From Rhynochetos jubatus (Eukaryota > Chordata > Aves > Eurypygiformes > Rhynochetidae), in assembly GCA_027574665.1 (NCBI GenBank), contig CM050654.1, forward strand, positions 23,628,222 through 23,692,221: a stretch of DNA of 64,000 bases. The letters are read 5' to 3'. Positions 1 to 19,700 of this stretch are shown here, in pieces. A program made the position numbers and the translations under genes. Below the pieces are notes generated by a model that was not told where the DNA came from, ran no database searches, and worked only from the letters and a program-made list of their open reading frames with translations. Position 1 is the stretch's first letter, and the number at the start of each line of letters is the position of its first letter.

Positions 1-7470
<7,470 letters not shown>

Positions 7471-7737
7471 TTTTTTATTGATATAATATGGGTCCAGGTC
7501 TTCCAAGGGCTCGGACACCATTCCTGGAGGTATGTCACCATAAATAAATGGCAGTGTCTTTCCTGCCTCCAAGTCGCTATTTGGCTTTGGGCCATCTTCA
7601 TCATCATCATCCTTGCGTTCCTGTTTGGATTTTTTAGCTTTTTCTTCATTGACACGTTGCTCAATAGCTGCAAGTGATTCTCTTGTGAAATAGCGGAAGC
7701 TGTCAGGTCCTGGTGGTACCAGCACTGATTGTGCCAT
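7471..7737 (-). CDS. SCN2A: SCN2A coding exon 1 (Nav1.2 N-terminus)
   Basis: This exon encodes residues 1-89 of the sodium channel alpha subunit Nav1.2. It begins [15 protein letters not shown] and contains ESLAAIEQR, a charged [19 protein letters not shown] stretch, and the family-invariant [20 protein letters not shown] and [13 protein letters not shown]. The N-terminus matches SCN2A rather than SCN3A (MAQALL) or SCN1A (MEQTVL). The start at 7735-7737 has a strong context (A at -3, G at +4). The exon extends 5' to 7790, giving 53 nt of leader after an acceptor whose pyrimidine tract is a pure T17. The donor is GTGAGTG. An out-of-frame ATG lies 8 nt upstream (7743-7745). It is 89 codons, the same as SCN3A. 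Downstream exons at 4350 and 1575 continue the frame. Confidence 0.96.
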
Positions 7738-7790
7738 CTTTTCATCCTGCACTTCTTAATTACTGTTTAGCCTCTCTCATAAAAAAAGTG
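7738..7790 (-). other. SCN2A: SCN2A 5' leader segment with splice acceptor
   Basis: This untranslated part of the first coding exon is defined by the acceptor AG at 7791-7792, next to a run of 17 A on the plus strand (T17 in the transcript). It aligns with the SCN3A leader at 52356-52405 (shared AGAGGCTAAA, AGTAATTAA and GCAGGATGAAAA). It contains the conserved upstream ATG at 7743-7745. Confidence 0.85.
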
Positions 7791-10700
7791 CTAAAAAAAA
7801 AAAAAAAAATAAAATTAGAGCAACATGAATAGCTACATAGAATGTAAAGGAATATACCTTCATAGAATATTCTGTGGACATCTTGTTAAATTCAGTAATT
7901 AGCATCCAAGAGGAGACCGCTGTGAAATGGATTTTTTCATTTGTTTTTATTTCAAGACAAACCATTTTCCTTTGCAGCCGGCCTCTTAAGAGTTATTAAT
8001 TCTTAAATATTTAGTTTAAAAATCACTAAGTGCTTGTGATGATGATAGATTGCCAGTTCTATAGACTGTATTAAAAAAAAAAAGGTCACATACAATACAA
8101 TAACATCATCTTGCCTTTATCAAGGGTAATGCTATCCATTCCGGTGAATAAAGTAGGAGATATTTTGCACCACATTCAGTGTGAGGAATCAACAGTTCTG
8201 AAGTGTTTCTGGTTTGGTGTTGAGGAGTGAGACTCCAGACAGCTCACCTCCTTATTATCCCGAAAGCTGCACCTTGAACCAACCTCCCCTCTAGCTACAA
8301 GGACCAGAAGTGACTCCTAGAATGCACTACTGCCATGTAAGGCCAGAGGGACCAGTTGAAAGCAGTATGAGAGCTCCTTCTCTTCAGGTACAAATATGCT
8401 GCTTTGCAGGGCTGCCAGCTCAGGAAACAAGATTCAGGCAATAGCACCTGTATTCAGATCCCCTGCCTGGCAACACACTGTGCACTGGAAGAATTGCTGA
8501 ATTAAACAAAAAAGATCTTTAATCATTACATACTGTCCTTAGATCTTCTTACATTTGATACTGTATCTATTGTATATATTTTTCACAATTTTCACTGACA
8601 AGAGCAGAACCATCTCTTCTGAATGTCTCCAGACAGTTCAGTTAAAAAGAACAAGTGGAAAATATTCCCAATGCAAATACTTTGATCTGAAATCATAAAC
8701 AGGATCTCTGCTGTAGTCTTCAAGAATTTTTCTCGAGAGTCCTTCTCCTGAGTAAGCACATTAAAAATATAGAAAATGCAATAAAAAAGTAACAACTAAG
8801 TAGTAAACCAATACAACCAAGAAACAATTATCCAATTAAAATGATACAATAGTTAGAATACAATCAACATCATCTTATCTTACTGTCTCGCTAAACACAC
8901 ATACACTAGCACAGCTGCAACAAATTCATATTTTTGAAGCCTGCTAAATAAACTGCAACACGATGCTTTCTCCTCCTTTTCAACCATATGCACATAGCCA
9001 TTTACACCTACACAGCCATCCCCACACATCCCAACTCCTGCAGGTCTCCCTGCGAGCATGCTTTTCCACTGCGGGCAAATGCACCTGGTGCATTCTGTCA
9101 TGGACGGTCTGTAGCAAACTGCTCCTGGGAGCTGCACTGACTAGTAGTAGCAGAAGGGTTAACTAGGAAAATGAAGGTGGTCCTGCAGCAGAATCCTGTT
9201 AGATTTTATTGTTAATTATACCGGGGGGGGGGGAAGCATAATCTTGTTTTAATACTGCAAAAAACCCCAAACAATTAAAAATTCATTACCAGTGAAGAAT
9301 CTTGCATTTATGTGGGTTTGGAATGGCACCTAGGAAGACTGCAGCTAAAATTCCATCATGCCTTTTTTTTTTTTTTTTCCAATTCTCCTGCTACAGACCA
9401 CACCTAACTTCCTGCTGAAGGATCCCGGTTATTGAAGTCAAAGCTGGCATTTCCTGTGCGAGCCTACCATGTGCTGTAACTCTTCTTGCCACTAGATGGT
9501 ACTGATATACACCCCTAAATTCTTGTCAGACATGGTAAAGAATTTTTGCATGCTCAAACACTTGGTTAAACTGAGGCTCTGGGACTAAAATACCCGATTT
9601 TATATAACCAGACAGGTCTCAGGATTCTCAAAAATTCTTTTGGATATCTAGCAGCTACTGCTGATGAGACCATAGCTGTTAAAGCTGTGAAGGTGACACA
9701 GAAAGAAAGTAGGAGGCATAGCAAAGTGAGAGAAAGAAATGGAGGTTGCACAGAGTGTACAACCAAAGCAGTTGCTGGGACTGGATTATTGGCAGTCTGG
9801 ATTATTTTAAACTATAGCTTGTATCATCTTTCTAAAATGAATTTATACAATATATTCTTTCTAGATGGGGGAACGGCAGCAATGAGGGGAAGGATGGCAG
9901 TTTTGAGTGCCCCCTGCAGTGGTGAATTCCTGTCCAGAAATCGCCCACTGTAGCATGGAGCTAGACTAGATGATGAGGAGCACTGAAAGCCCCTCCCACG
10001 TGGCACATCAGTAAGACATCATCTTTGGGCACCACTCCACCTAAATGCCATCCTACTGCTTCTAACTCTCCTGCTTTCTCTGCATTTTCTATGCTTACTG
10101 ATGTTCATACTTTCTCTGCCGCTGCACTACTATCACTTTTTTAGCCTCTCTCCCTGCCATCAACCTTCTGCCCTTCCTTCCTTCTCTCACAGGTACCCAA
10201 TCTCTTTCCTCAAGATTGCTTCTCAAGCACCACACTCCTGTACGTATAGGTTCAGACCCTGGGGCAGTCATTTACTTCTGTCTCTCTGCCATCAGCTGTG
10301 AAGAGGACTAAAGAAGAGTCCTTTCCTGGAGAAGGAAAGCATACAGAGGCCGGAGAAACGCCACTGTGGCTTTGCGAGAAAGGACAATGGAGAGAGGGAC
10401 AAGTATTGGTACTTTGATTCTTTGGTAATTGTGGCAGGAGAATGAACAGTTTGACTGGATCAAAATAGCATTTCTGAAGAGTTAGCAACTAAGAAACAAA
10501 TGCGTCGAATGAGAAATTTAATTTAACCACATCAGAAGTACTGATGTGGGTTTGAATCATTTCAATGTTACACAGTATTTTAAAATAACGTCAAAAGCCT
10601 TTCCTTCTTAGGAAAGTCTTTTATTTGATAGGGTTTTGTCATTTCACAAATGATTCAATGCAATCAATAAAAACTTTGCAAACAATTCCATGTAACCAAT

Positions 10701-10874
10701 GCTTTTTTGTTAAAAAGCTTTGGATGAAAACTTCTGGCTGGCTCCAATTAGGACTGTGGTTTACTTGGAGCTGCTCTGCAGTTTCAAAGAAAGAGGATTG
10801 TGAGACAGCACAGATTCACAGAAGGAGTAAAGGAACTTCTAACTACAAAAGTATTTTAACTATTTTGATCTGTG

Positions 10875-10877
<3 letters not shown>

Positions 10878-10947
<70 letters not shown>
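10878..10947. repeat. (TA)n(TG)n microsatellite
   Basis: An uninterrupted TA dinucleotide run of about 29 units passes directly into about six TG units. It lies in SCN2A intron 1 and is likely length-polymorphic. Confidence 0.98.
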
Positions 10948-11929
10948 CTTTATGCACCTGCTTATCAAAACCAAGTACCTGAAAAGCTGGGCCAATTCAC
11001 ACAATATGAAAAAGGAGCTTCATTCTGCTGTTAATGGTATATTAAAGTGTCTGATTATCTGTACCTTATCATATGGGTCTGAAATTATCTGAGGTCTCAG
11101 TTTCACTTCCACCAGTGCTATACAATCTGCATGCATAGCATTAGGAAAGAGTGAAAAGTGAAGACAAAAAGGAAACAGCAAGAAGAAACAGAAACCAGGC
11201 TGTAAGGTGAAAAGAACTAGAGTTTTAGAAAACAACAGCATAGGCAGGACATGCAAGATGATCTTTGCAGTCTGAAAGAGAATTATATACTCCTAATGAG
11301 GAGACCACAGTAGTACATCTAGACAAGATAGTAACAATCCTTAAAATACATTAAAATAATTAGATACTACATAGCTATAGTACATGTAATAGATAAAACT
11401 AGTAGAGACAGGAAAATTATGAAATCAAATAGTATATATCAATTAACCACCAGTCCAACAGAACCTACATTTAAAAACTATTGTTCAAACAGTCAAAATT
11501 TACCCAAAATATAAACATGGAACAAATATAATTCTGTTTACATCTGAAAGCTTCAAGTGGACTTGGTCTTTTAGTCATTTGGCGAAACACTCATGGCCCA
11601 CATACAGTTGAAGTGTTCAGTGTCATATGTAAAAAAATTCTACATGAGGATGAATGATTTTGACAGGACAGAGCTGAGAGAAACTTCTGAGTCTTTTCCT
11701 GGCTGTCTAGGAGCTCTTCGTCTACAGACAATCCTGATTAATAGAATCAGAAGGAAAACAGCTTCTCCTCAGAAATCTAAAAATTAGCTGTCTTTGTTCA
11801 GTGTTAAAGCAGAGCATTAAAACGCGCAAGTGGCAACTTGCCATTGTTCTGTTCTGTGATCCTTTCACTCTCCAGCTGTGTGTTCCTGTACTATATTGTC
11901 CCTAAGCGCTTGACTTTTCAACTATAGTT

Positions 11930-12120
11930 CTGAATTTCAGCTCATTCCTGTAACACCAGTCATCAAACTCATCTAGTCCTTTCTGTATAATAGCTTGCTT
12001 GTTCTTTGACCATGCCTCCCAACTTTGTGATAGGAGCAAATTACATTGGCATATTTCCACTTTCTTCGCTGAAACAATTAATTCAATTTTAAATAAAATC
12101 TGTCTCAAAATCATAATGGT
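11930..12120 (-). mobile_element. Possible decayed LINE fragment
   Basis: Stretches such as CCTCCCAACTTTGTGATAGG followed by AGCAAATTTACATTGG, then AATTCAATTTTAAATAAAA, resemble the antisense of a widely dispersed old vertebrate LINE segment. The match is from memory and imperfect, and no ends are visible. Confidence 0.3.
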
Positions 12121-12429
12121 GATGAGCAACTTTGACCAAAATGTAGGTTACTGTGGTATTTGCTACAGTCTGCAAAATATGTTAATACTACTCTAAGAAC
12201 TTTAAACTTAAAAAAAAAAAATCTCATTATGTTCTAAGACAAAATAGTATTTTTTGCATTTAAAGAGCAAAAGGAGCAGATGAGGGAAAAGGGGGCTATT
12301 ACGATTCTCATAAATAGTATACATTTAATCGAATACAATGAATCTAAAGAAATTCCTGTCACCTCTTCCCCCCCTGCTACTTAAAAAGACTTACTATACT
12401 ACTAAACTATTCATGGTGAACTAAACGAC

Positions 12430-13035
12430 TGAAAAACATGTTTGATAACTTTGCAGATGGCATGAAACTGGGAGGGCTACAGGTAAACAAGAGGACAGTA
12501 TTACAATTTAAAATGTCCTGACCAATAACAAAACAACCTCAAAAATGATGCAATTCAAGAGATACAAGTCCTATATTTTATATTTAGGCAAGAATAAATA
12601 ACTGAAAAATTACAGGATGAGGAACAAAACACCACCAGTAATGCTGCAGGAAAAGATCTAGACTATTTACTGCCACCTGTAAATTCAGACCACAGCAATA
12701 AAACCAGAACTTAGAAGACAACATCCAAGGAATTGTGGCATTTGAGTTATTTCTGTCTTAATTTTACATTGAAAAGATTGATGGAAGACACGATGACAGT
12801 ATTTATATGTCTAGAAAGCTCCTCAAAGGAAGAGGAGGATTTATCTGGCATATAGGCAAACAGGTTGTGGGGTTAAACTGAAGCAAGAATAATTAGTTAG
12901 GAAAAACTTTTACCAGTGAAAATAGAGAATAAACAGAGCAGACACACCACCATCAATCAAGGGCTTTAAGAAAGGTTAGGCCTCGTATAAAGAAAGATCA
13001 GTGATGAGTGTGAGATTTGTAGCAAAACTGATCAG
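12430..13035 (+). mobile_element. Ancient CR1/L3-like LINE 3' region, decayed
   Basis: A series of collinear remnants fits the 3' part of a CR1/L3-clade LINE. TTTGCAGATGGCATGAAACT matches the reverse-transcriptase end. It is followed by GCAATTCAAGAGATACAAGT, ATATTTAGGCAAGAATAA, ACGATGACAGTATTTATATG, GGGTTAAACTGAAGCAAG, TTAGGAAAAACTTTTACC and GGGCTTTAAGAAAGGTTAGG. The order and spacing are as in the family. The element is heavily diverged with gaps and has no coding capacity. Confidence 0.65.
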
Positions 13036-15889
13036 GATGAAAATCAAGGAACTTGTAAAAGGCCCTCGCAGTTTTAGTGTCTTAATACGTGTAGGTTTCT
13101 CATTGTTCTGTGCTGCTCCATCTGTTATGTTTCTTCGAAGGCCTCAAGGGAGCAAGAGCTTATTATTTATATAACAAGAAAAGAAAGGGCTTTTGATTCC
13201 AGTCACTGTTGGCTAAGAAAGTTCCTGATGAGTCATTGGGGTGCAGGATAGAAAAAAGTGACCTCAGATGCAGGAGAGTCCCAAGGACTTATTTACAGAG
13301 AAAGAGTCAAGAGTGCCTAAGGAAGCACTGGTGTGGTGTAGGAGACATCTGCCCCAAGTTTCTCTTTATTTGCCTCTCTCTCTCTCCTTCCAGTATTTTC
13401 CTTTTCTCCTAGCCTGACAAAAAGAAAATAAAACAATTTTAGAAAAGCTATTTCAAAGTCCATTCTCTTATTTGCACCTCACAGCCCTGCTATTCCTATA
13501 CGTGGGTAAAATAAAGCTGGGAAAAACCCTGTTCTGTCTCAAGGGGCTCTAGCCTTTCCAGATGTGTCAGCAGCCCATGGCCCTGCATGAAAGACTGTAT
13601 AACGTGATTGCCCTGTCTGAAGGTGGAAGATTTACAGCTGGTGTAGTATCTCTGCTAAGATTTATGGTCTCTCCTCCACTGCTGAAATTAGTAGACAGCA
13701 AATAAAAACCAGGTTTCCTGTGCTCAAGGTTTGCATGTTTCATGCAACGCTGCATGGTATGTTCAGTAGCCAGAGCTCTGAACGAGGTCTCTTCATACAG
13801 AATCTCTCTGCTGAACTGTGAGATTTGAACAGCAGGTGTTTCTTTACAACAATTTTTTTTTTACAAATGGCTCTTAGAAGAGCTATATAAAACTACAGCT
13901 TCCTACACATTGTCCAGCATTTTAAATGGATGTACAACTAGCGAGTCACCTTCAAAAATGCAGTTTCTGAAAATCTTAAGTCAATATGAGACGGTTCTGT
14001 CAGAAGGGACAGCCCCATGCTCCACCAGCCATTTCCCACTAGGCTGGCTTGAGCACTTCTGCACCTCTGCATTTTAGCCAGATAAGCTCACTGGTCTGGC
14101 TGAAAACTCCCAATAAGTGGCTGGATTTCACACAGATTAAAGAGCTGATCCATCACACGACAGAAAAGAAATTAAGAGGCTTAATGTGTCGCTTTCAGAG
14201 TGCAAAGGACTAGCCAACTACCTACAGTATGTTCCAAATTTTAGTGCTTCTCCTAAGTGCTCAATAGGGCTTAAGGCGCCAGAGGATGAATAAACGGATC
14301 TTGAGTGCTTGAATGCTGGAGACAAACAGAGCTCTTCTACAGTCAACACATACCAGCAGAGATCCTGTACCTGGTGTAGAACCCACTATAGGTAGGATAA
14401 AAAAAAGCAAAAAGCTTTACTTAAATGCCCAAATGCTAGCAAATCTAGGGATCAAACTGCTTTTCCAACATCAGGAGCTGACCACACCACCCTCTGCCTT
14501 TCAACATGGACAACATGACATCAGGAGAGCATTTTATGCAAAACGTGTGGCAAGAATCATCTAATGTGACAACAGGTACATGGAGACCTCAACTAGGAAT
14601 GTTTGGGCATCCCTGCAAATAAATTTTCTCACTTTCTTTAAAACTTATTTCAGGGTACTGTGCATAGGGTTATAGCAAGATGTACTCCAAGGAAGTATAA
14701 AAAATACACTGGTGAAAATCAAGTGATCATTACCTTTACTTACTGTTAGCCAATAATTGGCAATGACTTGCATTTGGTTATAGTCACATATTCCATTTTT
14801 CTCTTTTATCAGAAATGGCCTCTGAACGATTGTTGATTTTCAATAAAATCTCAGTGAATGCACAAAAAAGCTATTTGTTTTTCCAGCTAAGAGGCCCTTA
14901 AGTCCTTCTTTCTAGCATTAAACAATTTGTTTGGGGCTTTTTTTTTTCCACTTGATGAAAATACCATTCTTAACTTCTTTCATATGCAGTGAAATACGCT
15001 TTCTGCCAGACTCACATCAGGTCTTCCGGTGCTTCATGACCAGAGGGAAAAACAAAGGGCTATTCACACTTGAGAAAGATTCAAAACAACAGTTCAAGTT
15101 TTTCTTTACAAAACCAGGAATACACCATCTCCAAAGCAAACAACAACGTGGGAGACAAAGTAATGCAAGAAGAACATTCACCAAATCCCTAATGAAGCTG
15201 GTTAAGTGATTAAGGCCTTCCAGCCATCTCGCCGAGGTGGGCTTTTCATCAAATCAATCTTTGCCCTGATATCCATTGTGAGAAATGTATCCCCACAAGT
15301 ACGTTCTTGTCTAAGTAAGTGTCAGGCTAGAGATATATCCATTTTTAGTGGTTTTGTGTGGGGAGAGTGACTATACAATTCAAAGATATAATGATAACAG
15401 AAGTGACATATGTATGGGATGAGCAAGATATTTCCAGATGCCTGAATAGGAGAATGTGCTGAGTACTTGTGCTGTTAATAAAACATGCTGTGATTTCTTT
15501 CCTTGCAAACCAGAACCCTGAGTGTAGCGTTCCCAGTATGGGCATTACGTAAAGATGTTTAGAATGAAATTGCTGTTAATCTCAACTACTGCATGGCTAC
15601 AGAAAACTCAATCGTATACAATTTATGTGCTTTTGGATAAAGAACACCAGGTAGATAGGACGTTTTAATATCCCCGTGACAACTGTCTAGCAATTTTGGA
15701 TGAGCAACATAAATCACGATTCTGAACCTACTGACAAGTGATTGTGGAAAATACTGTGCATTTCCACTTTTATGGCCTCTTGCTGTCTTGCACTGCAAAC
15801 ACAACCTATGCAGAAACCCGTGCTTTTCCGTTACTGCTTACATAAGCCCAGGTTGGGCCCTGCCAGCAAAGCTGGGCCACACTCCTCCA

Positions 15890-16730
15890 AGTCAAGGACA
15901 AAAGGCCAAGGACCCCTCCGCCCCGGTAAACTGCAGCAACCGGCCACCACTTCAACCCCACACCACTTGCACCTGCTCCTTTCAGCCTCGCAGGCCCAAC
16001 AAGCCGTCCACACGGGAGCTGCGGCAGAAGGAGTGGGAAGGGCAGGCGGCGCGCAGGCCGCAGTGCCGAGCACCCCCTGCTACCGGCCGCCTCCGGTGCG
16101 GCTGCCGCACCTCGGCCCTCTCCTGGCCTCACGGGACTACAAGAGAAGAGGGGCAGCCCGATGTCGCTCGAAGCGACGACACCGAGAGAAAAGCCGGCTG
16201 GGGAGAGGCACGGGGAGCTAGTTCGTTGTGAAGGGACGCGTCTCCGCAGTGGCAGCGGGGCCCGCCGGCACGGAGCGGCGCCGAGGGGTGCGAGGTTGCT
16301 TAGCAACCGGGCCGGCGGCTGCGGCACCCGCGCTGCGGCCTGGCAGACAGCGCAGCGCAGAGGGAGCCGCACCGCCGCCGCCCGCGGGCTGCGGAGGCTC
16401 CCCGTGAAATCCTGCTGCAGGCAGACTGCGTTTTTCAGAAGGAAAGCTTCCCCTGCCCGCTTCAGCGGGGCCTGATCAAACGGGAGGGGCGGGCAGCAGC
16501 AAGCATGTGTGAGATAAGACGGCAGAGATGGAGTGGGGGTTGCCGTGGAGCCCCACTCCGCAGGGCTGGGGTGGATCGGCCTCTCCTTCACCAGCGAGGA
16601 GCAACTGAGGCCTTGGGCCAGCCCCAGCCCGGGCAGAAGCTGGTGCCCTCGCAAGCGAGGTCCCCTCTGTCTAACGAGCTGAGCAGGGAGGGTGCCGAGG
16701 CCAGGCGTTGCCACCACGGTGAGAAAGAAC
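15890..16730. promoter_or_regulatory. CpG island inside SCN2A intron 1
   Basis: About 0.85 kb of markedly GC-rich, CpG-dense DNA sits in otherwise AT-rich sequence. It contains a GC box (GAGGGGCGGGC, 16484-16494) and a perfect RFX X-box (16294-16308). No TATA box was evident. The long open frames here, up to 314 codons on the minus strand, are low-complexity products of GC-rich DNA. CpG islands usually mark promoters, so this could be an alternative SCN2A first exon, an unannotated noncoding transcript or an enhancer. The sequence does not decide which. Confidence 0.8.
16294..16308. promoter_or_regulatory. RFX X-box
   Basis: GGTTGCTTAGCAACC is a perfect inverted repeat with 6-bp arms and a 3-bp spacer. 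It matches the RFX-family X-box consensus (GTTGCC-N-GGCAAC type) and lies in the core of the CpG island. Confidence 0.75.
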
Positions 16731-19700
16731 CGAGGGTGGAGGGGAATCATCGTCCCTCCCTCTGCTGAGTTTGTTTACCGTCTGTGCTGGGTACGGCTAG
16801 TCAGCCATGCTGCTTGCTCTGCAGTCAGCCAACTCCCCTTCTTCGTGTGGGGGTGTTGGGCTGAGTTTTTTAAATAGGAAATGGTGACTGTAAAACCATA
16901 GAAACGGACACAGGGAGCGGGGTGCTGGGCCAGTTTTTATATCATCTCCACTTCTAAAAGATGCTGTCCTTATTTCAAGCTGTTGGTATGTTTTTAAGAA
17001 AAAATAACCTCCACCACATGCCAAATAACCCTGAATTTAGGTTTGGTACATGTGAGAGAGCATCAGGAGGTACGTATCCAATTTGTAACTTTGCAAAATA
17101 AAGCGAATCTGAATCTACATGGAGTATTCTCTAAATAGGCCTGCAACTGCAAAGATTGATTATTAGTAACAAACACATCTGCCTCTTGAGAAACTTATTT
17201 CTAAAACCAAAACACAATAGACACAGAAAGCGTGAGGACCATCCCACATGGGGGAAACAAACATCTCCATGGATAACATACGAGAATTCTCCCCTGGGAA
17301 CTGCACTGTCACAGCACCAGCTGTCAAGGGGATCCTGCAGGAGTTAATGCAGCTTGAAAGAAGCATTAACTTCCTGGATATCCATCAGCCCAAGGGCGGG
17401 GTGCCATAGGCTGTGCATCGTCAGCAGCACCACTCATGTCCCTACCTGCATGTCCTACTACATAACTGCACCTGGAAACATATAAAGGTCTCAGAAGCAG
17501 ACAGAAACAGCAAAAAGCACAACTAAAAAGCCTAAATCCCTTCCCCATGCATGGTCTCCACCCAGTTCCCTTTACTACCAGAAGAGCTGCCTTTTTTTTC
17601 AGGGAAGTGCTACTTCAAATAAGCCAGAGGCAAAGTGGTTTCAGTGATTCTGGAAATTAAGTCACAGATGAGGTCCCGTATTTACTTCTAAATACTCTTT
17701 TAGTCTTATGATGGTTTATGGGTTAGCAGTTGTTGTTATATCCTTAGGGATAAAGTGCAGATGGGTCCAAGCTAGCTACTAGTTACAGGTTGTCATGTTC
17801 CATGATAATTACAGATGGGGCTGGCAGTACTATTTATTGCTGAGGTGTTTGACCTGCCCTGTGTGGGTTTTTTTGTTGTTGTGGGGTTATTAGCCTTTTT
17901 CTGTTGTTGTTTTCCCCACTCCACACTCCCTCCCCCCTGCCCATGGCCAAACTTGAAGCACTGGGACTAAAATTTTCAATTTCTTCCTCAGGCTGATTTT
18001 TGGAGGGATGCTTCAACTCAAATGATGCAACTATTTCCAAGAAAAAGCTACAGATACATGTTTCTCTTGAAAATTTTATAGCTGCCAGTTTTCAAAGCAT
18101 GAAGTCCTGCAGAACAGCATTCTGAATTTTGGTCTTCTCTGTTGGAGTGATATCTATAACACTTGCCCAGAATAGAAAATTGTTGAAAAATGGATTTGCA
18201 TATATTTGGAAGAAAATCCCAGAGTTTTAAAGGTGCGAGTTCCAGAGATAATGCATTTTCTGTTAATGTTTCAGTGTCCAGCTGAGGGGATTTTTCTGCA
18301 GCTGAATTTTATGTCTTTGTGGACTGTGCTGACTTAAGAGTAGGAATGCTTTTGTCTTTGTGTTCTTAATGGTCCTATTAAGGCTTATTAAAAAAATACA
18401 GAAGGAAATACAGAAGGAAAAAGGAGGAAGTAGGAAGAAAGGGAAACATATCTGGGATTGAAGGCTGGCAGCAGAAAAAACCTCGAGGGAAATTATATGT
18501 GGAAGAGCTGTCTGCCTGGATAAAGAGATCGTCTCAAAATTAGCTGTAGTAGTCCTGGAGGCTGGTTGCAGAGACACAAAAAGCTTGAAGAGTTTAGATT
18601 ATTTTGACCAAGGAAACCATCTAGGTTGATCCATTTGACCTCACAGGAGACACCAGGCTGGGAAAACTGGAAAAAAAGGGAAGGGGATTATGAAGGGAGC
18701 CAGTATAATGGGGTAAGCTGAGATAGGACAAAGCATAAAGCTTGGACTGAATGAGCATAACAGGGAATAAAAAGCTGTAACTGGACTGGAATTAATTGGA
18801 AGGGTGGGCAATAAGATCTGAAAATGAGTTTATAGAGAACTGTAAAGATGACAAGTTCAGAGGTCTGTGAAATACATGTAAACATACATGTAGTAACTCC
18901 GGATCGTTTCTGTGGCTTCCTGAAAATTGTGTACAAACACTCCAATTAAACACACTTATTACTGCAGGAAGAAGGACTCAAATGCCAGCATATGCTAGAA
19001 CTGAAATCTGCCTTACTTCTGGTTCATTTGTCAGTAGATATTACAATGCAACAGTCACTGTCTCCTGCAGTACACAGTATGGCTGAGCTCTTAAAAGCAG
19101 CGAGGTTTGTTTTAGAGGAGACTTCCTTGTTTCATTGGCACTGCTTTGGATTGGGAGAAATGACTAGTGGAAAGGGGAAAAAGGATGACAACGATGTGAG
19201 CAAGAAGTACTGACCTTTATGTAAGGTCTGTGTGCTGTCTTGGAGAACTGGGTGTCACCTCTGCCTGTGTCACAGGTAGGATTCACCTTCCCTGGTGTCA
19301 GATGTCTGTATCTGTAGGCAGCCGCATCTAAGCCAGTCTGAACTCCCTTCCTATTCACTGGAGGAAAAAGGGTCCTTCAGAAGGCAATTCTTCTGATCTG
19401 AGTTAGATATCTACCTTAAGGTGAAGCAAGTTGTTCCCTAGAAGTGCCTGTTTCTCTCCACTAACAATAAAGGGAGAGAGATGAATCCTACGCAGTATGA
19501 TGACAGGAAACTCACTCAAATTGCTCTTTGCACAGGTGGCTGCACATCCTATATCTGATTTCCAGAAGGTAAAGACAGCCTTAATTCAGTATCCCATAAC
19601 TAACTGCTAACATTTTTAATCTGTTTTTTTAAAATGGGAAATACTTAGTGGAACCTTGTAGTTTCACACCTCTTTAATAAATTTCAGCCATTGTTTTGCA

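Noticed and set aside
10625-11092. 155-codon plus-strand open frame
   Set aside because: It runs through the TA/TG microsatellite (Ile-Tyr repeats) and shows no protein family features.
15806-16750. 314-codon open frame on the minus strand with overlapping frames in other registers
   Set aside because: It lies in a CpG island where stop codons are rare. The composition is Ala, Pro, Arg and Leu-rich in all frames, and no domain is recognisable.
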